Shown piece by piece: positions 44,679 to 52,664 of a DNA stretch of 64,000 nt. A program made the position numbers and the translations under genes. The stretch spans positions 1,144,001-1,208,000 of the forward strand of contig CP000781.1 in NCBI GenBank assembly GCA_000017645.1, given 5' to 3'. The first letter of the stretch is position 1. Every line of letters starts with the position of its first letter. Source of the DNA: Xanthobacter autotrophicus Py2 (lineage in GTDB: Bacteria > Pseudomonadota > Alphaproteobacteria > Rhizobiales > Xanthobacteraceae). Under the pieces are notes generated by a model, which searched no databases, was not told the DNA's origin, and saw nothing but the letters and a program-made list of their open reading frames with translations.

Positions 44679-45088
44679 GGGGTCAGCTCCTCTTCTGGAA
44701 CGGCGTCCGCCTCGGCACCGTGGCCGATGAGCGCCACGCCCAGGAGGATCAGCCCGATGCCGGCGGCGGTGCGCGCGTCCACCGCCTCGCCGAAGGCCAG
44801 CCAGGCGAACAGCGGCACGCTCACATAGCTCAGCGCCGTCAGCGGGAAGGCACGGCTCAGGGCGGTATCCTTCAGCACCAGCATCCACAGCACATAGGTC
44901 GCAAGGTAAAGCGCGACCGCGAGCCACGCGAAGGCGATTCCCGCAGCGGAGGCGAGGAAATCGAGCCCCAGCGGCAGGTCGCCGATGGCCTCGGCGGCGG
45001 CCTTGAAGGCGAGCTGGGTCGCGGTGTCCACGGCGAGGAACACGCCCACGAGGATGAGGGTGGGGAAGGCTGAGGGACGCAGCGTCAT
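44666..45088 (-). CDS. Small EamA/SMR-type membrane protein (second of pair)
   Basis: 140 residues with four predicted membrane helices (TLILVGVFLAVDTATQLAF, AGIAFAWLAVALYLATYVLW, AFPLTALSYVSVPLFAWL, TAAGIGLILLGVALIGHG) and a short acidic tail ending in PCET. It has half the size of full EamA transporters and resembles EmrE/ArnE/ArnF-type subunits. A similar 122-residue protein is encoded two genes upstream in the same operon, which suggests a heterodimeric exporter or lipid-carrier flippase. The start overlaps the acyltransferase stop by 4 bp. Confidence 0.85.
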   Translation of the reverse strand: MTLRPSAFPTLILVGVFLAVDTATQLAFKAAAEAIGDLPLGLDFLASAAGIAFAWLAVALYLATYVLWMLVLKDTALSRAFPLTALSYVSVPLFAWLAFGEAVDARTAAGIGLILLGVALIGHGAEADAVPEEELTPCET

Positions 45089-46308
45089 CGAGCCCCGTCC
45101 TTGTCCCGCTGCCGCAGGTCGAGCCGCCGCAGGTCGGGGTCCCAGCGGGGAAAGGAGAGCAGCGGGGCGGCCAGGCGCACGGCGGCATGGAGCAGCTGGT
45201 TGCGATGCTTCACGAGATGGGTGCGCGGCTCCAGCGCGCTGCCGAACCGCAGCTTGGAGGCATAGGCGGTCTGCCCGGTCTGCAGGTAGCGCCGGCCGAT
45301 GCGCTGGCAGAAGCGCACGTTCTCCAGCCAGCTCAGGGCATAAAGGTCGTGCGCGGGGCCGAGCGGGTAGGCCATGCCCAGGAACTTGTCGATCACCCGG
45401 TCGGGCTCGACGAACAGCAGGTTGAAGGCGGCAAGCTGCCCCTCCACCCGATAGCAGGCGAACACCGCATCGGTGCCCAGCGCCCGCGAGACCGCCTCGA
45501 AATAGCCGTCCGGCAATTCCTCGAAATCGCCATAGCGCACCTGGCTGCGGGTGCGGGTAGCCTCATAGAGCGCGCGCACCTCCCCTTCCAGGCCGGCGAG
45601 GGAGGTGCGCCATTCCACCTCCACCCGCCCGGCCTGTTTCAGCTTGCGCCGCAGGTCCTTGCGGGTGGCCGGCGAGAGGCGGGCGAGATAGGAGTCGAGA
45701 TCGCCGGTGTCCGCGAGGTCCAGCACGGCCACGGGCAGGCTCTCCACCGCGAAGTATCGGGTGGCGGCGAGGTGCGGCCCCAGGAGATCCAGCTCGCGCG
45801 GGGCAAGGTCCTTGAAGACCACGAGGGCGGCGCCCCGCCGCGCCGCCTCTGCCTCCACGGCGGCGATGAGGCTTAAGATGGCCTCCTGCCTGCCGGTCCC
45901 GCCGAGGCGCGGGTTGAGCGCCACCGGGCAGGCGTCGGTGAAGGCCGAGCCGACGCCGAGCATGCGCCATTCCAGCAGCCCCGGCGCGCGGCGGGCGAGG
46001 CGGTCGCAGAAGGTCGCGAGCGGACCACCCTGGAGCGGGGTGTCGAGCCGGTATTTCAGGGCGAACAGCGGGGCGCCGGCGGCGAGGCCGTCGCGATTGC
46101 CGACGCTGACCGCCGCCAGCTCCATGGCGGCGGGCGGCGCGGTCTCGCAGGCGGCAAGATAGGCCCATCCCTCGCTTTCGGGGGGGCGGGCGGCCTTCCA
46201 GCCGGTGGGGTCGATGCCGGCCATGCCGGACACCACGCGGGCGAGCGGAAGGCTCGGCCGGCGGGCCGTGCCCTCGGCCCAATCGCCCATCAGGGCCTCA
46301 TGCGACAT
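45085..46308 (-). CDS. BioF2/FemAB-like GNAT acyltransferase
   Basis: 407 residues from the ATG at 46308, preceded by CGGAGG; an in-frame ATG at 46338 is an alternative. The C-terminal half has a GNAT/FemAB-like fold typical of the BioF2-like acyltransferase family: SPATRKDLRRKLKQ near residue 213, YEATRTRSQVRYG near residue 245, FACYRVEGQLAAFNLLF and AHDLYALSWLENVRFC. Members transfer an aminoacyl or acyl group to an amine and are found in peptidoglycan-bridge and exopolysaccharide pathways. The acyl donor and acceptor are unknown. It overlaps genes on both sides, so it is translationally coupled. Confidence 0.82.
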   Translation of the reverse strand: MSHEALMGDWAEGTARRPSLPLARVVSGMAGIDPTGWKAARPPESEGWAYLAACETAPPAAMELAAVSVGNRDGLAAGAPLFALKYRLDTPLQGGPLATFCDRLARRAPGLLEWRMLGVGSAFTDACPVALNPRLGGTGRQEAILSLIAAVEAEAARRGAALVVFKDLAPRELDLLGPHLAATRYFAVESLPVAVLDLADTGDLDSYLARLSPATRKDLRRKLKQAGRVEVEWRTSLAGLEGEVRALYEATRTRSQVRYGDFEELPDGYFEAVSRALGTDAVFACYRVEGQLAAFNLLFVEPDRVIDKFLGMAYPLGPAHDLYALSWLENVRFCQRIGRRYLQTGQTAYASKLRFGSALEPRTHLVKHRNQLLHAAVRLAAPLLSFPRWDPDLRRLDLRQRDKDGAR

Positions 46309-47194
46309 GGGCCACCTCCGCAGCGGCGATGGGCGCATTGCGTTCGGCGCGGGCGGCCGCCGCGCGGCGCGGCTCCAGCACGGGATGGCGGTTTGGCGCT
46401 GCCACCACGCCCCGGATGAAGGCCGCCACCCGGTCGGTGACCAGATGGCGCTGCCGGTCGAGGGTCACGAGGTGGTAGCTGTCGTCGAGCACCAGGCATT
46501 CCACCGTGCCGCCGAGACGGCGTTGCAGCAGCACGGCATTGTTGAAGCTCGCCACGTCGTCGTGGCGGGCATGGGCGATGAAGACCGGCTGGCGGATGGA
46601 GCCGAGCAGCGGCTTCAGCCGCGCCACCAGCCGCCACAGCTGCTTCAGGGCGGCGGAGGGGGTGCCGAGGCTGCCGGCATCGGTATCGCCCCGTCGCATG
46701 GCGCGCAAAATCATGGCCCGGATGCGCTCGTCCTTCAGGCCGTAGGGCTCTCGCTCCACGAAGCGATAGCGCCGGCCCAGCGGCGTATTGATGAGCAGGC
46801 GCAGCAGGAAGCCGTAGCGGGGGATGGACCAGCCGTCATAGCGCAGGGTCGGGGCCAGCATTACCACCCCGTCCACGCTGTCGGGGTTGCGGGCGGCGAG
46901 CAGGGCGGCCAGCAGCGCCCCCATGGAGAGGCCACCCACCACCACCTTGGTGCAGCGCGCCTCCAGCGCCGCGAGGGCGGCCTCGGCGCTGGCGTACCAG
47001 TCCTCGAACCGTGTGGCGGCCAGTTCCTCCTCGGTGCCGCAATGGCCGGCGAGCTGGCAGCACAGAACGGTGGCACCCGTGGCTGCGAGCCGGCGCGCGA
47101 CCTCGCGCAGTTCCACCGGGGTGCCGCCGAGGCCGTGGATGAGCAGCACCCCGATGGGGCCGCCCTCGATCATGATGCTGCGGTCCACAGGCAT
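46298..47194 (-). CDS. Alpha/beta hydrolase, carboxylesterase/lysophospholipase type
   Basis: 298 residues. Oxyanion motif LLIHGLGGTP near residue 18, nucleophile in GGLSMGALLA near residue 88, acid in ARHDDVASF near residue 228 and His in DSYHLVTLD near residue 257, giving a complete catalytic triad. It resembles Est30-type carboxylesterases and monoacylglycerol-lipase-like enzymes. The C-terminal 35 residues are Ala/Arg rich. It starts 8 bp after the first SMR-like gene and overlaps the acyltransferase by 11 bp. A role in deacylating or transesterifying a pathway intermediate is inferred only from context. Confidence 0.87.
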   Translation of the reverse strand: MPVDRSIMIEGGPIGVLLIHGLGGTPVELREVARRLAATGATVLCCQLAGHCGTEEELAATRFEDWYASAEAALAALEARCTKVVVGGLSMGALLAALLAARNPDSVDGVVMLAPTLRYDGWSIPRYGFLLRLLINTPLGRRYRFVEREPYGLKDERIRAMILRAMRRGDTDAGSLGTPSAALKQLWRLVARLKPLLGSIRQPVFIAHARHDDVASFNNAVLLQRRLGGTVECLVLDDSYHLVTLDRQRHLVTDRVAAFIRGVVAAPNRHPVLEPRRAAAARAERNAPIAAAEVAHVA

Positions 47195-47202
47195 GGCGTT
47201 CC

Positions 47203-47571
47203 TCACAGGCTGGATGCGACGAGGGCGACACCGGCGGTGACGAGGACCGCCCCGGCGTATTGCCGCGGGACGATCCGTTCGCCGAGCCACAGGTGGCTCG
47301 CCACGGTGATGCCGAGAATGTTGAGGCTGGCGACGGGAAACGCGATGGCCAGCGGCACCTGCGCGAGGATGCGCGTCCACACCAGGAACTCGACGGCGTA
47401 GACCAGCAGCCCCAGGATCAGCCAGGGCTCGCCCACCAGCCTCAAAGCGAAGCGCGCCACGCCAGCGGAGCCGACGGCGGGAAGCCGGTCGGCACCGCGC
47501 TTGAACGCCAGCTGCCCGGCCACATCGCAGGCCACCGAGGTGGCGAACAGGGCGACGAGGGACACGTTCAT
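47203..47571 (-). CDS. Small EamA/SMR-type membrane protein (first of pair)
   Basis: 122 residues from the ATG at 47571, overlapping the arginase-like stop by 4 bp. Four predicted membrane helices: VSLVALFATSVACDVAGQLAF, LILGLLVYAVEFLVWTRIL, AIAFPVASLNILGITVASHLW and YAGAVLVTAGVALVASSL. LGERIVPRQYAGAVLVTAGV matches the end of EamA/ArnE-like proteins. It pairs by size and topology with the 140-residue protein later in the operon. Antiparallel heterodimers of such subunits form multidrug exporters or flippases for aminosugar-lipid carriers. Confidence 0.87.
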   Translation of the reverse strand: MNVSLVALFATSVACDVAGQLAFKRGADRLPAVGSAGVARFALRLVGEPWLILGLLVYAVEFLVWTRILAQVPLAIAFPVASLNILGITVASHLWLGERIVPRQYAGAVLVTAGVALVASSL

Positions 47572-48500
47572 TGCAGGATGTCCCCCATGTGCCGGAGGAT
47601 ACGGCCGTTGGTGGCGCCGTTGATGGCGATGGCATTGCCGTGGGGATCGCGTCGTTGGTCCCGGTCGAGATTGGCCAGCAGGGTGCGCAGCGCGCCGTTG
47701 TCGCCTTCCGGCGAATAGTCGCCGCACACGTCCATCCCCAGCACGGGCCGGTGCCGGGCAAACAGGGTGATGGCCTGCAGCACAAGGTGGAGGGGCAGGC
47801 GGCCCTGGTCCCAGTTTGTCACCGCCTCGTCCGGGCCGAGCACGTCCTTGTCGAGGGTGATCCACAGCGGCGTTGCCGGGAGCTGGCCGGCGATGGTCTC
47901 CACGTGCGCGGCGAAGTCGCCGTCCTCCAGCCCCGCCCAGCGCAGGCCGTCGGCGGCGATCCCCGCCGCCCCGCGCACGCCGGCCGTTTCGAACCCCGGC
48001 CCGGCATAGAAGGTGGCTCCGGATGCCAGGGGATGGACCTCAAGCCGTCCGGCACGCAGCAGCGGCAGATCCGCCCCCTTCAGCTGTGGGGCGTTGAGGT
48101 CGCTGCTGCACGGGCCCAGCGTCACCACCCGCTCGATATTCCGCTGTTCCAGCAGGCGGCTGACCCAGGAGCCGCAGTTCAGCGTGCGCGGAAACCGGGT
48201 CCAGTCCGGATGGTTGTCGAAATGCACCACGCTCATCGGCTGGTCGAAGCGTGAGACCAGAAGGTGGCTCAGGTGATGGAAATCGCCCGAGCCATAGAAG
48301 CAGATCTCGCCGCGCGTCGGCGGGCCGAGCCGCTCGGCCAGCGTCTTCAGCGCGCTCCGCCCCGCCAGCAGGCGCAGCCGGGGTGCAAGGTCGCGGGCAA
48401 TGAACAGGTCGGCGTCACAGCCGGGCAGGCCGGCCATGACCTCGTCCTGCACGGTGAGCGCGCCGTCCAGATCGATGACCTTGATGCGCATGGCGCTCAC
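47568..48500 (-). CDS. Arginase/agmatinase-fold hydrolase
   Basis: 310 residues. The dinuclear metal site of ureohydrolases is visible in order: His in GSGDFHH near residue 73, the DxHxD triad in HFDNHPDW near residue 93, and the DxD pair in TLDKDVL near residue 217. GMDVCGDYSPEGDNG near residue 255 corresponds to the region with the conserved Glu. Overall the sequence is far from arginase, agmatinase and formiminoglutamase, so the amidine, guanidine or amide substrate is unknown. It overlaps the aminotransferase by 4 bp and the SMR gene by 4 bp. An amine-releasing step coupled to the aminotransferase is an inference. Confidence 0.85.
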   Translation of the reverse strand: MSAMRIKVIDLDGALTVQDEVMAGLPGCDADLFIARDLAPRLRLLAGRSALKTLAERLGPPTRGEICFYGSGDFHHLSHLLVSRFDQPMSVVHFDNHPDWTRFPRTLNCGSWVSRLLEQRNIERVVTLGPCSSDLNAPQLKGADLPLLRAGRLEVHPLASGATFYAGPGFETAGVRGAAGIAADGLRWAGLEDGDFAAHVETIAGQLPATPLWITLDKDVLGPDEAVTNWDQGRLPLHLVLQAITLFARHRPVLGMDVCGDYSPEGDNGALRTLLANLDRDQRRDPHGNAIAINGATNGRILRHMGDILQ

Positions 48501-49906
48501 CGGGGCGTCACGCGGGCAAACAGCTGGTCCATGAGCGCCAGGGCGAGGTCGATCTCGGCATGGCTGATGGTCAGCGCCGGCGCCAGGGTGATGACATTCT
48601 TGTGGTAGCCGCCGATGTCCAGCACCAGCCCGTAGCGCTCGCCGCCATGGACGAGATCGCCCTTCAGCGCCTCGTCCACCATGCGGTCGACGATGGCTTT
48701 TGAGGGGGTGTAGCTGTCATGCGGCTCGCAGATCTCCACCCGCAGGGCAAGGCCCAGCCCGTCCACGTCGCCGACGATGGCGTGCTTCGCCTTCAGCTCC
48801 TTGAGCCCATCGAGGAAACGGGCGCCCTTTTCGGCCACGGAGGTGGCGAAATCCTCCTCGCGCATCATGCGCATGGCTTCCAGCGCCACGGCGGTGCCGA
48901 GCGGATTGGCATTGAAGGTGGAATGGGTGGAGCCGGGCGGGAACGCCTGCGGATTGATGAGCGCCTCCCGCGCCCAGAGCCCGGACAGGGGGTTCAGCCC
49001 GTTGGTCAGCGCCTTGCCGAACACGATGATGTCAGGCGCCACGCCAAAGTGCTCGATCGCCCACAATTTGCCGGTGCGGTAGAAGCCCATCTGAATCTCG
49101 TCCACCACCAGCAGGATGCCGTGGCGGTCGAGCACTTCCTTCAGCTCCGGGAAGAAGTTGGCGGGCGGGATGACGTATCCGCCGGTGCCTTGGATCGGCT
49201 CCACATAGAAGGCGGCGTATTCGCACTGGCCGGCCTTGGGGTCCCACACGCCGTTGTATTCGCTCTCGAACAGGCGGGCGAACTGCTCGACGCAGCGGTG
49301 GCCGTATTCCTCCTTCGTCATGCCGCGCGGGCCGCGGAAATGATAGGGGAAGGGGATGAAGTGGGCGCGCTCGCCGAAATGGCCGAAGCGGCGGCGATAG
49401 CGGTAGGACGAGGTGATGGCCGAGGCGCCGAGCGTGCGGCCGTGGTAGCCGCCCTCGAAGGCGAACATCAGGCTCTTGCCGCCGCAGGCGTTGCGCACCA
49501 GCTTGAGGGAATCCTCGATGGCCTGGGCGCCGCCCACGTTGAAATGCACCCGCCCCTTGTGGCCGAAGCGCGCCATGGCGCCTTCCGCGATCTCGGCGGC
49601 CAGCTCGATCTTCTCGCGGTGCAGATACTGGCTCGCCACCTGGGGCAGGCGATCGAGCTGGCGGCGCATGGCCTCGTTCAGGCGCGGATTGGCATAGCCG
49701 AAATTGACCGCCGAATACCACATCTGCAGATCCAGGAAGGCGCGGTCCTCGTCGTCATAGATGAAAGACCCCTCGCAGCGCTCGAAGATCTTCGGCTCTT
49801 CAGTGTAATGGACCGTGTCTCCATGGGAGCAATAGGTCTCCTCCAGCTCGCGCAGGCGGGTACGCTCGGCAGCGGCGGTGGAGATTTCGGTCTGGCGATC
49901 AAGCAT
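48497..49906 (-). CDS. Class III PLP-dependent aminotransferase
   Basis: 469 residues from the ATG at 49906 (MLDRQTEISTAAAERTRLRE). Class III features are GGAQAIEDSLKLVRNA near residue 130, GGYHGRTLGASAITSS, the PLP-ring Asp in LLVVDEIQMGF near residue 258 and the Schiff-base Lys in IVFGKALTNGL near residue 287. Relatives act on omega-amines such as 4-aminobutyrate, diaminobutyrate or putrescine, or on keto sugars and aldehydes. It overlaps the HAD phosphatase gene by 8 bp at its start and the arginase-like gene by 4 bp at its end, so it appears to be a committed step in the same pathway. Confidence 0.92.
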   Translation of the reverse strand: MLDRQTEISTAAAERTRLRELEETYCSHGDTVHYTEEPKIFERCEGSFIYDDEDRAFLDLQMWYSAVNFGYANPRLNEAMRRQLDRLPQVASQYLHREKIELAAEIAEGAMARFGHKGRVHFNVGGAQAIEDSLKLVRNACGGKSLMFAFEGGYHGRTLGASAITSSYRYRRRFGHFGERAHFIPFPYHFRGPRGMTKEEYGHRCVEQFARLFESEYNGVWDPKAGQCEYAAFYVEPIQGTGGYVIPPANFFPELKEVLDRHGILLVVDEIQMGFYRTGKLWAIEHFGVAPDIIVFGKALTNGLNPLSGLWAREALINPQAFPPGSTHSTFNANPLGTAVALEAMRMMREEDFATSVAEKGARFLDGLKELKAKHAIVGDVDGLGLALRVEICEPHDSYTPSKAIVDRMVDEALKGDLVHGGERYGLVLDIGGYHKNVITLAPALTISHAEIDLALALMDQLFARVTPR

Positions 49907-50588
49907 GAACTTCCTCGAGGGTGAGGCGGGAGGGGGAGGCGGCGCGGCGGGCGCGCAGCGGTTCCAGAAAGGCGAAGTCCAGGAAGGCGAGGGCGTCGGC
50001 GAAGCCGGAAATGGCCTGGTGGGCGATGCCCTCTGCGGCGCAGAAGGCGGCAAGCTCGCCCTTGGCCAGGACGAAATCGGCGCGGCGGGCGAGGCAGAAG
50101 TCCGAGCGCCCGTCGCCCACCAGCACCACCCGGCGATCCGCCGGGACGGCGGCGCACTTGCAGGTGCCGCTGGGGCACTGTTCCCCGCGATTGGAGAAGG
50201 CCGCCTGCCAGCGTCCCGCGCCGGTCTCCACCAGCCGGTTGCTGGTGACCGGAAGGTCGATGCCGTTGGCGTGCAAAAGGTGGATGATGGCGAGGTCGAA
50301 CCCGTCCGACACCACCGAGACGGTGGCCCCGCAGAGCCACGCCCGCGTGACGAAGGCGGTGAAGTGCGGGTCGAGTCTTACATCGGCAAGTGCCGCACAC
50401 AGCGCGGCGCGCGGCGCCTGAAGCAGGGCGACCTGCCGCGACAGGCATTCGCGCGAGCCGATGCGGCCGGCGCGCCAGTCCTCCTCGATCTCCTCCCAGC
50501 GCCCGTCCGCGAACGTAGCAAGGAGCAGATCGGTGGTGTCGATGGGGCTGATGGTGCCATCGAAGTCGAGAGCGAAGTGAAGTTGCAT
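49899..50588 (-). CDS. HAD-IB phosphatase (MtnX/phosphoserine-phosphatase-like)
   Basis: 229 residues from the ATG at 50588 (MQLHFALDFDGT); an in-frame ATG at 50609 is possible. HAD motifs: nucleophile DFDGTIS at about residue 8, VSDGF for motif II near residue 93, and VGDGRSDFCLA for motif IV near residue 155. A GEQCPSGTCKCA segment near residue 130 has three close cysteines, seen in some MtnX-like proteins. It should dephosphorylate a small organic phosphate. It is the first gene of the eleven-gene run, 8 bp overlapped by the aminotransferase. Confidence 0.88.
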   Translation of the reverse strand: MQLHFALDFDGTISPIDTTDLLLATFADGRWEEIEEDWRAGRIGSRECLSRQVALLQAPRAALCAALADVRLDPHFTAFVTRAWLCGATVSVVSDGFDLAIIHLLHANGIDLPVTSNRLVETGAGRWQAAFSNRGEQCPSGTCKCAAVPADRRVVLVGDGRSDFCLARRADFVLAKGELAAFCAAEGIAHQAISGFADALAFLDFAFLEPLRARRAASPSRLTLEEVHA

Positions 50589-50869
50589 TTGGCCTCGCGA
50601 ACTGCGCATGCCCTCTACGCAAGCGCGGGGCCAAAGCATAATAGTATGATTTTAAATGAATTTTTGTCGGGGACGGGTTCTGCGCAGCCTTGCGGTTTGG
50701 AGCTTCCTCCAAATTTTGGAGGAAGGGCGGCGGCGGGGTCTAAGGCCCGCATCGGGGGCGCGCGGTGCCGAGCCGGCGCAGGCGTCAGCCTGCCCCTTTA
50801 AGGTGCGGTGGCTCCTGCCAGCTCAAAATCGATGGAGCGAACTTGTTCGCCGCGCTCCGGTCGCGGCCG
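50589..50869. promoter_or_regulatory. Promoter region of the eleven-gene operon, with 23-bp palindrome
   Basis: No gene is supported here. An AT-rich stretch (50637-50667) about 50-80 bp before the HAD start is the likely promoter of the minus-strand operon. CTTCCTCCAAA (50703-50713), one T, then TTTGGAGGAAG (50715-50725) is a perfect 23-bp palindrome about 115 bp upstream, a good operator candidate. The remainder (50730-50869) is GC-rich and merges into the IS remnant. Confidence 0.45.
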
Positions 50870-51276
50870 GCCGAAGATGATCGTCAGCGACAATGGCAGC
50901 GAGTTCACCTCCAACGCCATTCTGGGCTGGGCCGACGCGGCTCGGGTCGAGTGGCACTCCATCGCGCCCGGCAAGCCGATGCAGAATGGCTTCATCGAGA
51001 GCTTCAACGGCCGCCTTCGGGACGAGTTGCTGAACGAAACGCTGTTCTCCAGCCTGTCCAAGACAAGAGCCGCTCTCGCCCGGCGGCAGCTCGACTACAA
51101 CACCGCCCGGCCGCACTCGAAGCTCGGATGGCAGACGCCAAGGGCCTTCGCCTCAACCTTCCCCCCCGCGGCTGGATCAGACGCTCCGCACCATGAATGG
51201 CTCCACGTCTGCACCCGCCGCTCAGGCCGCCCCAGAGCGCAAATCCAACCGACGGAACGAACTCACAGCTGGATAG
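50870..51276 (+). pseudogene. IS3-family transposase (OrfB) remnant, truncated and frameshifted
   Basis: The reading frame contains the integrase-core end [31 protein letters not shown] and [13 protein letters not shown], giving the second Asp and the Glu of the DDE triad; the first Asp and everything upstream are missing. After PRAFASTF a seven-C tract (51161-51167) shifts the frame; dropping one C restores the typical IS3 tail [15 protein letters not shown], ending NELTAG at a TAG (51274-51276). So it is both truncated and frameshifted and cannot encode an active transposase. Confidence 0.85.
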
Positions 51277-51281
51277 AAGTT

Positions 51282-51294
51282 GGGGGCAACGTCA
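51282..51294 (+). mobile_element. Probable right end of the IS3 remnant
   Basis: GGGGGCAACGTCA, six bases after the restored transposase stop, resembles the right terminal repeat of IS3-family elements. No matching left end was found near 50780-50870, consistent with a left-truncated element. Confidence 0.45.
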
Positions 51295-51384
51295 TAGGCC
51301 TTCGAGTTTTCGGGCCGATAAGCACCCGCCAGGACATTAGCGCGGATGGTTATGACCTTGCCGGCGAATTCAGCTGACCCACCG

Positions 51385-52335
51385 TCATCCGGTGGATGTC
51401 TTCAGCTTGGAAACGCTGGCTTTTACCGTCTCGACGAGCTGTTCGAGGCGAGATGGCGGGCGGGTCCTGTATAGGCGGGCGATCACCAATTCCTGCGGCC
51501 GGAACGGTCCGTCCAGCGGCCGAGACACGAGCCCACCCTGATCCGGGGCGACGTAAGGCGGCGAGAAGTTCAGCACCGTGTAGCCGAAGCCGCTGGCCAC
51601 CATGCTGCGCAGCATCTCGAACGAACCGGTACGGTAACCAATGCGCGGCTCGATGCGCTCCGCCGCGAAGATCGAGAGGAAATAGTCCCGCGTCTTCGGC
51701 AGGTCCAAAAGAATGAAGGGTTCCTTCGCCACGTTGGCGAGGCGCAAGCGCTCCCGCTGAAGCACCGTGTGACCAGCAGGCACCACGAGTTGAACCGGCA
51801 TGGTGCGCAGCGTGATCGCCTGCACGGTGGTGGGCAGGTCGTAGTCATAGAGGATCGCCAGATCGAGGGCGCCGCTGTGCAGGCCTTCGAGCAGGCTGTC
51901 GTGGCTGTCTTCGTGCCAGCGGGCCTGGATCTTGGGGTGCTCCTTCTCCACCTCCTGCATCAGCCGGGGTACGAGATAGGGCGCCAAGGTATTCAGGCAA
52001 CCAATGCTCAGACGGATGGCGGCGCGCGGCCCGCCGCGCTCGCCCATGGTCTCGATCTCCCGTACATGCAGGAGGATGCTGCGCGCATGGACGGCGAGAT
52101 CCCGCCCCGCAGGCGTGAGCAGCATGCCGCGCGCATGGCGCCGCATGAACAGCTTCACTCCCAGGATGCGCTCCATCTGGGAAATGGCAGTGGAAACCGA
52201 GGAGGGCGAGACATTCAGAGCCTCGGCTGCGCGCAGCACGCTCAGCTGGTTCGCGGCCGTGAGGAAATAGGCGAGCTGCCGCAGGCTCAGATTGGGCACG
52301 TCCCGCCAACCGTCCTCGCCCTCGGACCTGTTCAT
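51385..52335 (-). CDS. LysR-family regulator of the Rieske/amidase operon
   Basis: 316 residues from the ATG at 52335 (MNRSEGEDGW); an in-frame start at 52410 is possible. Helix-turn-helix in LSVLRAAEALNVSPSSVSTAI near residues 30-50, then ILGVKLFMRR and a LysR effector-binding domain from about residue 105. Its gene is divergent from the Rieske oxygenase gene, so it probably activates the catabolic operon in response to the substrate or an intermediate. Confidence 0.9.
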   Translation of the reverse strand: MNRSEGEDGWRDVPNLSLRQLAYFLTAANQLSVLRAAEALNVSPSSVSTAISQMERILGVKLFMRRHARGMLLTPAGRDLAVHARSILLHVREIETMGERGGPRAAIRLSIGCLNTLAPYLVPRLMQEVEKEHPKIQARWHEDSHDSLLEGLHSGALDLAILYDYDLPTTVQAITLRTMPVQLVVPAGHTVLQRERLRLANVAKEPFILLDLPKTRDYFLSIFAAERIEPRIGYRTGSFEMLRSMVASGFGYTVLNFSPPYVAPDQGGLVSRPLDGPFRPQELVIARLYRTRPPSRLEQLVETVKASVSKLKTSTG

Positions 52336-52664
52336 ATCATGCGCCCCATGCTTCCGAGAGCTGCTCACCACCTGAGCCGCGCAACATCCGTCGCCGGCAG
52401 AAACGATCAAATGTGATGCAATATGGGCCTACAAAATGAGCATGTGGGCGCCTTTTGCAGCATTTATCTCGCAAGTGCTCACGAACATATCGCGCAGCAC
52501 AAATTTTGTAAGCGATCTTGGTTCGGATTTATTGACTTTGTAATCGCACTAATTCGATTTGCCAACCTAAAGAGCCGGCGCAATGCTCGTGTCATCCAAA
52601 GCGGAGCCGCTTCCGCGAATGGAAGCACCGCCCCACCTCCGCCGCCCCACGGAGAGCAAAACGC
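52336..52664. promoter_or_regulatory. AT-rich divergent promoter region
   Basis: No gene is seen. The stretch 52410-52570 is markedly AT-richer than its surroundings. TTGACT at 52532-52537 is a good -35 candidate for the rightward operon, but the hexamer 17 bp later (CGATTT) is a poor -10. A long leader would then remain before the Rieske start, where GGAGAG provides the ribosome-binding site. Confidence 0.4.

Noticed and set aside
41026..50588. Possible sigma-54 (-24/-12) promoters for the NtrC-type regulator
   Set aside because: No TGGCAC-N5-TTGC-like element with correct spacing was found upstream of the operon or its internal genes.
50808..51377. A continuous 189-codon frame read as one intact protein
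   Set aside because: Only its first two thirds match a transposase; after the C-tract the true IS3 tail continues in another frame, so it is a frameshifted remnant.
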